Source: Symplocastrum torsivum CPER-KK1
Lineage (GTDB): Bacteria; Cyanobacteriota; Cyanobacteriia; Cyanobacteriales; Coleofasciculaceae
DNA: 61,723 nt
Reading direction: 5' to 3'
NCBI GenBank assembly: GCA_019358875.1
Contig: JAHHIF010000041.1
Location: forward strand, 1-61,723
The notes beneath the pieces are model-generated. The model saw only the letters and a list, made by a program, of their open reading frames with translations. It made no database searches and had not been told where the DNA came from. A program made the position numbers and the translations under genes. Below, in pieces: positions 51,621 through 59,996 of the stretch. Numbering within the stretch: position 1 is the stretch's first letter; each line of letters opens with the position of its first letter.

Positions 51621-53702
51621 TCAACGATTAAGACTTTGCTTCGATGGTTCTTTAACTGGAGGCAATTGAACCGATCGCTGATCGCACAAACGCAACGCTC
51701 TAACTACCAGCGAGTACAATTGCAGGTACTCAATTTGAGCCGTATCAAATCGATTCAAGTCAAATTCCTTAGTGACAGCGTAGACTTCCCGACTCAAATT
51801 GGCAGGTTGTAGCGGTAAAGTCTCAGGCAAAAACCGAGCAATGCTGCGCCAACTAGAAGCGATCGCATTGTTCGCCCCTGGATGCAATTGAATCTTCCCC
51901 AGCTTCGCCACATCCCCCATTTTCCATCCACCCGCCCAAGCCGAGTGGTGACGACCTGCCGCCATAATTACAGCATGGAGAATGCAGCTAATTTGCTCAG
52001 AGTCAGCGTTAAAGCCGTCGCGCAGCAAGGGTAACAGAGAGTTTTTCAGAATCTCCCGCGACAGGAAGGCACTTTCTACAGCATGGTTGGGGCGCTTATG
52101 TTTCTTCTCGTATGCCTTGAGTCTGTTTCGTTGTTCCTTGTCTTCTGGGTTGTAGTCTGTATGTGCCAAGAGATGCGAATGGGGATTTGTGCCCTTAAAT
52201 GAGGAGTGTGCGATCGCCTGCCACCCACGCATCACATTTTGCCACTTCACCTGAAGCTTACCCAAATCATGGGTCAAAACCGCAAAAAACACCAAATACT
52301 CAAATAGAGCCTCAGCCTCATTCTCCGCTGCATCGGGAAAAATTTTAGTTCGGATAAACCGCCCACCCGCTTGCAAGAGTTCATCCCGCACGCTACTCAT
52401 CTCAGTCTCGACCCATTCACCATTTCGCTTCAGCGTCGTGGGAAATGCCTCGCGCCAGCACTTCCACATCAAAACTAGGTGTCCCACATAGTTATCCATG
52501 CGATAGCTGTACTCACTTTGATGAGTCCGCTGAGGCTTATTGGGTGAAACGAAGTGATTGCCCACAACATCGGGACCAATTAATAAACCAATTTGGTCAT
52601 CGTAATAGACGTAGCGCGGATTGACCAAAATCCTGACGCTAGCAATTAGAGATTCGCGAGAGGTAATTGGAATGCCATTTGGCTGACTGTATGTTTCTAT
52701 GTATTTATCTTTTGGGTTTTCAATTCGCTTAAACATCCAATCAATTTTGTAACCGAGATTTTTGACATCTTGCCAAACTTTACATAGGGTAGAAATCGGG
52801 AGGGAGAAGGCTAATAACTTCTTGGGGTCAATTGGCTCATCATCCAAGAAGATAGGTTCTTCCCAGATAAACACGCTTCGTGCATCGACTAACCGAATTA
52901 ACTCATTAGCTACTGACTGCTCCCCTTGGAAAAAAGCCGCATTAAACTGCTGCTCAAAGTTCATCTGATTATTTGCCCGACGCTCGTGTTGCAGCAGCGT
53001 TTCTTCTGTGTGAATCGTGTTAATCCACTGTTCTTCTATCCGAAAGCCAACATTTTCATTAACTTGCTCGGATGCCGTATGCTCTTGTAAAACTGCCCAA
53101 GTTAATTCACAAATTTCGTTGGTATAGGGCAGGAAATTTTGCTTCTTTTGGGTTGGTTCTTCCGGTGTATCCTCCCAATCAGATTCAGTCAATTCAGCAT
53201 TGACTGGGTTAACCTGAAACGAGCGATAGATGTAAACTTCACCCTGTTCGCCCCCAAATCTAGCACAGCGTCCCGCTCGTTGCAGCAGGGAATTCATTGG
53301 ACATAGATGCGTATGCATCACTTCGCAGGTAATATTTAATCCCGCTTCAATCACCTGCGTAGAAATCAGAACATGACAAGTGTTATCCTCTTGCTGTTGC
53401 CAATCTTGAGCAAATATCTCCTTCAAATAAGCTTCTTTTTCGGCTCTATGTTCAGGTAAAAATCGGGAGTGCAGCAGGGTAACAATTAACTCGCCATCAG
53501 AGTTCAGTTCGTCTAAATCTCTAAACAATCCCTGAGATTGAGAAACCGTATTGCAGATGATAATGACACGCTTACGTTGATAGTGTTCAATATCATTGAC
53601 GAGAACTTCAGCCGTCAAAGGTTCAGATATTGCTCGAAACGTCCGACAACGGTTTCCTTCAATGTCTTGTAAATCGGTGTCTTCAACCCGAATAATTTCC
53701 AT
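51621..53702 (-). CDS. cas3: Cas3 C-terminal half: helicase domain 2 plus C-terminal HD nuclease (693 aa)
   Basis: This is the second half of a split Cas3. Helicase motifs IV to VI are present: RVIIICNTVSQSQGLF, VLISTQVIEAGLNITCEV and LLQRAGRCARFGG. The HD nuclease is at the C-terminal end, not the usual N-terminal one: VLTHDLGKLQVKWQ (HD), NHAVESAFLS and HAVIMAAGRHHSAW supply the remaining metal-binding His residues. It lies in the same frame as the upstream half (53754-54371), separated by 51 bp holding heptamer repeats with in-frame stops. No strong ribosome-binding site precedes ATG 53702. The halves may reassemble, or the gene may be inactivated. Confidence 0.85.
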   Translation of the reverse strand: MEIIRVEDTDLQDIEGNRCRTFRAISEPLTAEVLVNDIEHYQRKRVIIICNTVSQSQGLFRDLDELNSDGELIVTLLHSRFLPEHRAEKEAYLKEIFAQDWQQQEDNTCHVLISTQVIEAGLNITCEVMHTHLCPMNSLLQRAGRCARFGGEQGEVYIYRSFQVNPVNAELTESDWEDTPEEPTQKKQNFLPYTNEICELTWAVLQEHTASEQVNENVGFRIEEQWINTIHTEETLLQHERRANNQMNFEQQFNAAFFQGEQSVANELIRLVDARSVFIWEEPIFLDDEPIDPKKLLAFSLPISTLCKVWQDVKNLGYKIDWMFKRIENPKDKYIETYSQPNGIPITSRESLIASVRILVNPRYVYYDDQIGLLIGPDVVGNHFVSPNKPQRTHQSEYSYRMDNYVGHLVLMWKCWREAFPTTLKRNGEWVETEMSSVRDELLQAGGRFIRTKIFPDAAENEAEALFEYLVFFAVLTHDLGKLQVKWQNVMRGWQAIAHSSFKGTNPHSHLLAHTDYNPEDKEQRNRLKAYEKKHKRPNHAVESAFLSREILKNSLLPLLRDGFNADSEQISCILHAVIMAAGRHHSAWAGGWKMGDVAKLGKIQLHPGANNAIASSWRSIARFLPETLPLQPANLSREVYAVTKEFDLNRFDTAQIEYLQLYSLVVRALRLCDQRSVQLPPVKEPSKQSLNR

Positions 53703-53713
53703 AATGCAAATTC

Positions 53714-53762
53714 ATTGTTGATTGTGCATCGCTCATTGCCCATGAACCATGAACTATGAACC
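53714..53762. repeat. STRR heptamers splitting cas3
   Basis: Seven consecutive heptamers (ATTGTTG ATTGTGC ATCGCTC ATTGCCC ATGAACC ATGAACT ATGAACC) occupy the break in cas3. They supply the last codons and the TAG of the N-terminal half plus two further in-frame TGA stops. Same repeat family as in the type I operon gaps. Confidence 0.9.
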
Positions 53763-54371
53763 ATCAGTTAATTGTTTAATCTGGGCAGCAAGTTCATCTG
53801 TTAATGTGGCGGTCATCAGCAGAAACGGTGAAATGCCTTTGACTTGTTCCAGCACTTTGAGGACAGTAGCAAAGGAACGGTCTGGGTCGAGTAAGTGCAG
53901 TTCGTCAAAGACGAGATAGGAGGCAAAAATTGCCCCGGCGTTGACATTGGCAGAACCGCGACCGACTGAATAGGGGATATTCAGAAAGCTGCTTAACATC
54001 TGGTCGATGGTGCAGAATACGATATCACCTTCAAATCGGGGGTCTTCTGGGTTCTCTCCGGTTTGCAGCGTCACCACCAGAGGGCGAGAGGAAGGGGTAA
54101 AGGTTTCCCAGGTTCTTGCTAAGGTTTCTGCCCGTTGCCGCAAGCTGTTGGCGAGGGTTCTCAAGGGGACGACGTAAATCAGCTTGTTGGGGAAGTTGCA
54201 CTGTAGGGTTTTGGCGAAGAGGAAAGGTGCGATCGCGGTTTCGGTTTTGCCTGACCCTGTGGGGGCGCGGAGGAGGACATCTTGGCGGTTGAGGAGATGT
54301 GCGATCGCTTCTTGCTGGAATTGGCGTGGGGGGAATCCCGTTAGGGTTTGAAAGTATTGGTCAATGGTCAT
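53754..54371 (-). CDS. cas3: Cas3 N-terminal half: helicase domain 1 (205 aa)
   Basis: This is the first RecA-like domain of a Cas3 helicase: FPPRQFQQEAIAHLLN (Q motif), LRAPTGSGKTETA (motif I), YVVPLRTLANSLRQRAE (Ia), YLVFDELHLLDPDRSF (motif II, DELH) and FLLMTATLTDELAAQIKQL (III). No HD domain precedes it. I start at ATG 54371 (MTIDQYFQTLTGF), since the frame to 54473 would overlap the divergent Uma2 gene. It ends within heptamer repeats, and motifs IV-VI and HD continue in frame at 53702. It is the only cas3 on the circle. Confidence 0.87.
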   Translation of the reverse strand: MTIDQYFQTLTGFPPRQFQQEAIAHLLNRQDVLLRAPTGSGKTETAIAPFLFAKTLQCNFPNKLIYVVPLRTLANSLRQRAETLARTWETFTPSSRPLVVTLQTGENPEDPRFEGDIVFCTIDQMLSSFLNIPYSVGRGSANVNAGAIFASYLVFDELHLLDPDRSFATVLKVLEQVKGISPFLLMTATLTDELAAQIKQLTDGS

Positions 54372-54413
54372 GGATACAATAAAATTAGCTTTCTTTTGTG
54401 TTCTAGAAAAATT

Positions 54414-55034
54414 ATGTTGCTTACTCAACGTCGCGCTGACCGAGTTGTTTTGCACAACATTAGTTGGCAACAATTTGAAAATTTACTAGTTGATTTAGGC
54501 GAAAGCCGTGCTGCTAGATTTGCCTATGATGATGGAACGTTAGAAATTATGACCCCTTTACCCGAACATGAATATTACAAAGAAGCGCTTGGGGATGCCA
54601 TTAAAGATATTGCCGAAGTTTTAGACCAAGACTACGAAAGTTTAGGGTCAACAACTTGGAAGCGCGAAATCAAGAAAGCCGGGGTAGAACCGGATAACTG
54701 TTTTTATTTTCAAAATGAGCCAAGAATTCGGGGAAAGTTAGAATACGATCTCAATCAAGACCCTCCTCCAGACTTAGCGCTAGAAATTGATGTGACGAGC
54801 AAGTCTCTAAGTCGCTTTTCCATCTATGCTCGTTTAGGTGTTCCAGAAATTTGGTGTTATGACTCTGGTGAACTGAAAATTTACCAGCTACAGAATGAGG
54901 GATATATGGAAGTAGAAACCAGTTTGGTGTTTCCTACACTTCCCGTTCAAGAACTTCCTGCACTAATCGAACAATACCGTCCTCAATGGAGACGAGCAAT
55001 CCGCCGTGCTGTGAGAGAGTGGGCGAGGGAATAG
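54414..55034 (+). CDS. Uma2-family (DUF820) putative restriction-like endonuclease (206 aa)
   Basis: Uma2 proteins have a PD-(D/E)XK nuclease-like fold and are very abundant in cyanobacteria. Typical segments are SWQQFENLLVDLGESRAARF, YDDGTLEIMTPLPEHEYYKE and PDLALEIDVTSKSLSRFSIY, the last providing the (E/D)-x-(D/V) active-site strand; VPEIWCYDSGELKIYQL closes the domain. Start at ATG 54414; the frame extends to 54348 into the cas3 start region. It is divergent from cas3 (42-bp gap) and points against the III-D operon, separating cas3 from it. Its role is unknown. Confidence 0.9.
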   Translation: MLLTQRRADRVVLHNISWQQFENLLVDLGESRAARFAYDDGTLEIMTPLPEHEYYKEALGDAIKDIAEVLDQDYESLGSTTWKREIKKAGVEPDNCFYFQNEPRIRGKLEYDLNQDPPPDLALEIDVTSKSLSRFSIYARLGVPEIWCYDSGELKIYQLQNEGYMEVETSLVFPTLPVQELPALIEQYRPQWRRAIRRAVREWARE

Positions 55035-55099
55035 GGGGACAAGGAGAACAGGGAGACAAGGGGGATTTTGCGTAATATCTATGTCCTCAAGGTTGAAAA

Positions 55100-55720
55100 T
55101 TAAGCTGCTACCTTCTCATCAAGTTGCAATTCGCACTGCCGGAAAATATAGTTAACAGCGGCAAAGAGTTTATCTAGCTCCTGAATGCTGTAGAGGGTAA
55201 TATTTTTGGTAAAGGTATCGGCTTCTAGTTTGCCAAATTGCCAGATTGCTCCGTTAGAAACAATGCCAAAAACCATCATTTGCGGGTCTTCATTCAGTCG
55301 TTGTGCGGCAATCATTTCGGCTAGGCACTGACCCCAACCCTCTTCAAATTTATCTTGCTTGGCTTCCACTAAAAGTAAATAAGGCTTGTCAAAGACAACC
55401 TTTCCCAACGGAGAGCGTTTCGCCAAGATATATTCGGGAAAGCCTGAAAGATTCTCATCATAGGTGAGTGACTCGTGACTCCACAATAGGAACTTGCTGC
55501 GATAGCACTTCCAGACTTCTTTCAGGACAGGATAAATTAAATTTTCACAAATAGCGAATTCTGAGTTATCAACGACTCCTTCCCGCATGACAGTTTGTAA
55601 GTCTTCTCGGAAGTAGTCGGGGATGTTAAATTCTATTTCACCGATGAAATCTGCTTCGGTGTATTTAACCTGAAATTCTTTGACAACTGCACCAATACTC
55701 TTATAACTACTGAAAGCCAT
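55100..55720 (-). CDS. Putative PD-(D/E)XK nuclease-like protein at the end of the III-D operon (206 aa)
   Basis: The segment PYLLLVEAKQDKFEEGWGQC (about residues 114-133) is a convincing (D/E)-x-K nuclease strand (VEAKQD), preceded by an acidic residue in LAKRSPLGKVVFDKP, and followed by QMMVFGIVSNGAIWQFGKLE. The family is common in cyanobacteria as 'hypothetical'. It follows the TIGR03986 RAMP gene by 43 bp on the same strand, so it is probably the last gene of the effector operon. Whether it is an ancillary CRISPR nuclease or a passenger is unknown. Confidence 0.65.
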   Translation of the reverse strand: MAFSSYKSIGAVVKEFQVKYTEADFIGEIEFNIPDYFREDLQTVMREGVVDNSEFAICENLIYPVLKEVWKCYRSKFLLWSHESLTYDENLSGFPEYILAKRSPLGKVVFDKPYLLLVEAKQDKFEEGWGQCLAEMIAAQRLNEDPQMMVFGIVSNGAIWQFGKLEADTFTKNITLYSIQELDKLFAAVNYIFRQCELQLDEKVAA

Positions 55721-55763
55721 ATGTTAACCCTCATCTACTTCTACAATTAGCAATTCAGGAACA

Positions 55764-57938
55764 CTAACGCTTTGGTGGTTTGGGAGGTCTGACAAAAACT
55801 GAATTGCCACCGCCCTTATCCTCTCGCTTTCCTTTTTGTATTGGGTGATTAGACTGGATGGATTTTTTCAAAATAGGCTTACCCACATTTGTACCTGGCT
55901 GCGGTGATGGAGTAGATTTGTTGACCTTCCGATTATCTTCCCATTCCATCACTTGCAAGGGACTAGGTAAGACGCGACGCTCTTTGTACTCGTTTTCATC
56001 AGTTCCAATACGTGGCTCTCGGTTACGCTCAATTTCCATGTATCGCGTTGTACGCTCAATATTTGATGAACCGGGCCAACTCAGCATTGCCAGGAGCATT
56101 TTGATACGCGGTAATTCTTCTAAGTTTGTGGCTTTACCTGTGTTCGGCTGGTCTGCTTCACTGATATGGTCAAGAACATACTTTTCAAAAGCTTTCACAC
56201 ATCTTTCATGTGTGTCACTGGTATTGGATATTTCTCCAATGTTCCAGTTATTATCCTTAAATAGCTTTGTGTATCGCTGTTTGCGATCGCTTAGATGTAG
56301 CTGATGAGTAATCTTGACTGCTCCCATCCCCAGTGGTTTACCCATACCGAGCGAGAGACGGTACTCTTCATCCTGGTATTTCTTGGCATGATTCAGCACC
56401 CAAAAGACTGCACCAAGCTCCACATCAGTCAGATTCTCAAAATCAATAGTGAATGTAAAAGAGACTCCAGCTTTAATAGGCTTAATCTGAGTTGTTTGGC
56501 TTGCTGAAGCTTCCGAGTTATCACAAACAATAGAAGGTGAACGTCCCTTGTGCCAGTAGAGCTTATGTCCTCTAATGACTGTTGCCTCTCCTGGTTTATT
56601 GGCATAGTGTTTCAGTTCGCTCTTTCTAGCTTCTGGGTCAGTCTGAACTAAGTAGTGCTGAAAGGTTGTAGGTTTAGGTGTAGAAAGAATCTGTGGTGTA
56701 ATTGTTCTTTCCGGATTACCAGTGAACCAGATATCCTCACTAGCTGCTTTTTCACAAACAGCATCACTGATAAAGACTCGTCCAGCAAGAGCTTGGTCTT
56801 TTTCACGTTTTTCGTTTCTGACAAAGCCGAAGATAGCATCTGCAATATCAACAGTATCAGATTGTCCCAAATCCTTTGGAATGAAATCAACGGCTGAAGC
56901 AGCACACCCATCATGATTAGGAGAATAAGGAATACGAAAGTTTGGGCTGTGACCAAACAGCGTTACCTCTATTTGACCGTCTTGAGGTTCGCAATAGAAA
57001 ATAGGGCGTCCCTCTTCCTGCAAAGCTCCCATCTTTGTGTCAAAGGGTTCCTGCTTCTGAAAATCAGTAAGTGCGCTGCAATAATGTTGAATTGCTTCAT
57101 CATTAATTTTCAGTAAAGCCGCGCTTTCATCGATAGTTGCAACAATGCAGTGGTTTCTGCGGTGTAGGTTCTCAGGATTATCTGAAGCTTCTAGCATATT
57201 GCCGCTAGTAACTAACACCCCTTGATGCGGATACAAACTGAGATTAGTGCTAACTGTTCTGGTAAATCGACGAGGGGGTTTTGGGTCGGTTTCTCCGAAG
57301 CTAACATTTATATGCTGGGGACGATAACCCGATTGATTCATTTTGACGAGAGGGCGAATCCTTGATAAATCTCGCTCTTTGACCCAGATAAATGGAGAAC
57401 CATCAATAGCCTGAGCAGGACGGATATACCAACCATCGTTTTGTTTAATCAAGTAACCCGCTTTTACTTTTTTAAGAAGACTTTTATATTCCTCGCCCAA
57501 GGAGTCAGATTTCCGGTTGGCTGCAACGGCACGGAAGAAAAAATGTTGCTGGTTAGATACCCTCTCGATTTTGCCAAAGCTGACAATTTCAACTAAGGTA
57601 CGCAGCATTCCGCGTAAGCTACTACCAGGGATAGTAAGTTTATGATTGGCGGGATTGCTGAAAAATTCAGCTCGTTTTAGGCGTTCTTCTGGTTCGAGTT
57701 CTTCATTTGGTTTGTCACCAAACTCGGTAAAATTATCTGGCGTTAGCCCACAACGAGTATAGAGTGGTGATTCAGTGGTCAATGTACATTTGATTTTGCC
57801 AGTGTGACGGTTCAGGTTGTAGCAATTGCAATTGTGTAAAGGTTCTGCCGGAACTACTTTGTCAGGTAATTCCACAAAATTGTAGGGTGCGATCGCTTTA
57901 CGGTCTTCCGGTACTTCTTTAAGATGTTTAGGGAGCAT
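55764..57938 (-). CDS. Type III RAMP protein, TIGR03986-like (724 aa)
   Basis: A large RAMP protein of the family that accompanies type III systems in cyanobacteria. RAMP features: GKIKCTLTTESPLYTRCGLT followed by KLTIPGSSLRGMLRTLVEIV (about 96-115), the canonical 'IPGSSLRG' signature, and a late glycine-rich region SLGMGKPLGMGAVKI (about 537-551). The C-terminal 60 residues are low-complexity and basic-proline-rich (ending FVRPPKPPKR). It overlaps csx19 by 11 nt. It probably forms several Cas7-like positions of the III-D filament. Confidence 0.85.
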   Translation of the reverse strand: MLPKHLKEVPEDRKAIAPYNFVELPDKVVPAEPLHNCNCYNLNRHTGKIKCTLTTESPLYTRCGLTPDNFTEFGDKPNEELEPEERLKRAEFFSNPANHKLTIPGSSLRGMLRTLVEIVSFGKIERVSNQQHFFFRAVAANRKSDSLGEEYKSLLKKVKAGYLIKQNDGWYIRPAQAIDGSPFIWVKERDLSRIRPLVKMNQSGYRPQHINVSFGETDPKPPRRFTRTVSTNLSLYPHQGVLVTSGNMLEASDNPENLHRRNHCIVATIDESAALLKINDEAIQHYCSALTDFQKQEPFDTKMGALQEEGRPIFYCEPQDGQIEVTLFGHSPNFRIPYSPNHDGCAASAVDFIPKDLGQSDTVDIADAIFGFVRNEKREKDQALAGRVFISDAVCEKAASEDIWFTGNPERTITPQILSTPKPTTFQHYLVQTDPEARKSELKHYANKPGEATVIRGHKLYWHKGRSPSIVCDNSEASASQTTQIKPIKAGVSFTFTIDFENLTDVELGAVFWVLNHAKKYQDEEYRLSLGMGKPLGMGAVKITHQLHLSDRKQRYTKLFKDNNWNIGEISNTSDTHERCVKAFEKYVLDHISEADQPNTGKATNLEELPRIKMLLAMLSWPGSSNIERTTRYMEIERNREPRIGTDENEYKERRVLPSPLQVMEWEDNRKVNKSTPSPQPGTNVGKPILKKSIQSNHPIQKGKREDKGGGNSVFVRPPKPPKR

Positions 57939-58515
57939 TGATTAATTCCTTTTCGGTAGTGAGGTCTACAATACGGCTGAGGTGAATACGAGCTACCCCT
58001 GAATCGTCATAGTCAATGAAGTGATGTACCATCAAGCGCACTCGGTTAATCAGCCGATTACGCTCGTCCAATGCAATATCGGTAAATGGCACGGCGTGCT
58101 TGAGTCCCTGCGAACCGTCCCAAAGTAAGGTGAAGTTACCTCGCTTCTCTCCGTGAGTCCCCCAGAGAATTTGTCTTTCTGGAATTTTGTCTACCTCTGG
58201 ATTATCTTGAATTAGACGCGATCGCCATGTTTCACCAGTCCGCCAAAGCAACACCTCTCCGTTTTGACCAAAGACACGGCATTGCTGAAGAGTGAGTATT
58301 CGTAGCGTCGGAAAATTAAACTCAGGCTGGTGAAATACCTTTTCAGCCGTAGTTAGACGATAGTTATCGAAGCGACCCCAAATTACGCCGTCTTCAGCAT
58401 GAGCTAGCAGATAGTTGAGTTTCCAATTTCTTGCTTGCTCCTCCAACCAAGAAGTAAGTGTCCCTTGGTCTACAATCCCATCAACGGAAAGCTTCTGACA
58501 TAACACTTCGCTCAT
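57928..58515 (-). CDS. csx19: Csx19-like type III-D accessory protein (195 aa)
   Basis: The size, operon position and sequence (SWLEEQARNWKLNYLLAHAE, DGVIWGRFDNYRL, LRILTLQQCRVFGQNGEVLL, ERQILWGTHGE) match the small protein family TIGR03984/Csx19, a marker of type III-D loci. No catalytic motif is seen; a structural or Cas11-like role has been suggested for such subunits. The start overlaps the preceding RAMP stop (ATGA, 58512-58515) and its end overlaps the next RAMP by 11 nt. Confidence 0.82.
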   Translation of the reverse strand: MSEVLCQKLSVDGIVDQGTLTSWLEEQARNWKLNYLLAHAEDGVIWGRFDNYRLTTAEKVFHQPEFNFPTLRILTLQQCRVFGQNGEVLLWRTGETWRSRLIQDNPEVDKIPERQILWGTHGEKRGNFTLLWDGSQGLKHAVPFTDIALDERNRLINRVRLMVHHFIDYDDSGVARIHLSRIVDLTTEKELINAP

Positions 58516-59996
58516 GCTGCCACCTCTCCAGAGAAATCACTCACGAATGCTTCTAAAGCATCAGCATCAGCATCAGCTTCACTCACCTGGAGACGTTCCC
58601 CGTCTTGAAAAATTGTCCAGGTTTGTACTGCTTCTCCTGGAATCTGTCGAATTATCGTTGCTTTGATTCCCTGCAACCGTCCTCGTCCGATACTGCTCTC
58701 ACCACCTACAGGTAAATCACTCGTCCACAAGTCTTTGAGCAATAGGAGTAGCAAACCAATCTCAGCCTTCTTTGGCTGACGCAACTCTAGTTCTAAAGTT
58801 AGGCGTGTTTCATCACTACCAAATATCGGCTGTTCGCTAAACAATGCACCGTGGTACGCGCCACCAGTAAAGCGGTCGATAGCGATTCGATTTTGCACCA
58901 AGTCAGCCGTATTTTCGATGACGCTTTCATGTACCACTAGGCGACTTGCTTTTGCTTGTTTGCTGTCTTCCTCCACAAAGCCGAATAAATCCTTGACAAT
59001 TGCTTGATGTTTCCCCAAAGTGTTGACAATGCGCTCGGCTCGATGCCGTAAAACTCCTGCCAAGCTAGTACCAGACAGTACAGGTTCTAATTGACCGTCT
59101 CGATGCGATCGCAAATGCACAACATCGGGAGCGCAACCAGTGGAGTCTTGACCAGAGCGAATGAGTAAGGGACTTGCTAGTTTAAAGGTAGCTTGGATGG
59201 AGAAGCGATCGCGTTTATCCTGTTGCTTTATGGTTACTCCAAGTGCTTCTGCAATGGATTCGCTGATGTTGGGTTGCTTGGCGTATGACTCTGACCAAGA
59301 GCGATCGAAAGTCAACCAGGCAAGGCGATCGCTATGTTTGTTGAAATCAAATTCCCATACTTGCCATTCGCCCACATGACAGCGACCAAAACCTCGCCGC
59401 TTTTTCATGCCGATGCTGATTTCACTAGACTTTAACCCCTCTAAGGCTAGAGCTAGTGCTTCTCTTAGCTGATTCTCATCGCTTTCCTTATCAATCAGTA
59501 ATTCAAAGCTAAGTGGAAACTGAGTTCCTGCTGTCAATAATTCCAGGTCATACTTTGCCTTGTCAGCCGCTGTACCAGTTGCACTATCGATTTTGACTCC
59601 ATCTCGCAGCTCAACTATAGGAATATCACTGCTGAGAGCATCATTAATAATCAAAGGGCTTTGAGTATCTTGCTTCTTTATGTCTAACTTCTGTTTTTCT
59701 GCGAGATGTTTCTCATCTTCATAGGCAAATAAGTCGCCAAACAATTTTGCCGCTATGTCTTGACGACGTTCAATTTTGCCGTAGTCACGCTCATACTCAT
59801 GTAAATAATTCCGCAAAGCTCCAGCAATGGATGAGCCTGTCAATAAAGCTTTAGGACTGATACTGTCACGCAACAGCATCAAGTCAGTTGGGCCTTCAGC
59901 ATCACCATTTCCCAAACAAGTGGGCGTATTTAGAACCAATACACCACGCACAATAATGCGCTTGATAATAAGTCGCCCCTCACGTTCTCTATTCAT
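58512..59996 (-). CDS. Csm3-like double-RAMP (Cas7-Cas7 fusion) protein (494 aa)
   Basis: Two RAMP modules lie in tandem. Module 1: VRGVLVLNTPTCLGNGDAEG then LLTGSSIAGALRNYLHEYER, with MKKRRGFGRCHV as its glycine loop. Module 2 (from about residue 255): IQATFKLASPLLIRSGQDST then PVLSGTSLAGVLRHRAERIV, with GGESSIGRGRLQGI as its loop. Acidic residues between strand and GSS motif in each (EGPTDLMLLRD; CAPDVVHLRSHRD) are candidate RNA-cleaving aspartates. I start at ATG 59996 (MNREREGRL), which has AAGGAG at the right distance; the frame extends to 60026. It overlaps csx10 by 8 nt. Fused Cas7 units are usual in III-D. Confidence 0.87.
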   Translation of the reverse strand: MNREREGRLIIKRIIVRGVLVLNTPTCLGNGDAEGPTDLMLLRDSISPKALLTGSSIAGALRNYLHEYERDYGKIERRQDIAAKLFGDLFAYEDEKHLAEKQKLDIKKQDTQSPLIINDALSSDIPIVELRDGVKIDSATGTAADKAKYDLELLTAGTQFPLSFELLIDKESDENQLREALALALEGLKSSEISIGMKKRRGFGRCHVGEWQVWEFDFNKHSDRLAWLTFDRSWSESYAKQPNISESIAEALGVTIKQQDKRDRFSIQATFKLASPLLIRSGQDSTGCAPDVVHLRSHRDGQLEPVLSGTSLAGVLRHRAERIVNTLGKHQAIVKDLFGFVEEDSKQAKASRLVVHESVIENTADLVQNRIAIDRFTGGAYHGALFSEQPIFGSDETRLTLELELRQPKKAEIGLLLLLLKDLWTSDLPVGGESSIGRGRLQGIKATIIRQIPGEAVQTWTIFQDGERLQVSEADADADALEAFVSDFSGEVAA

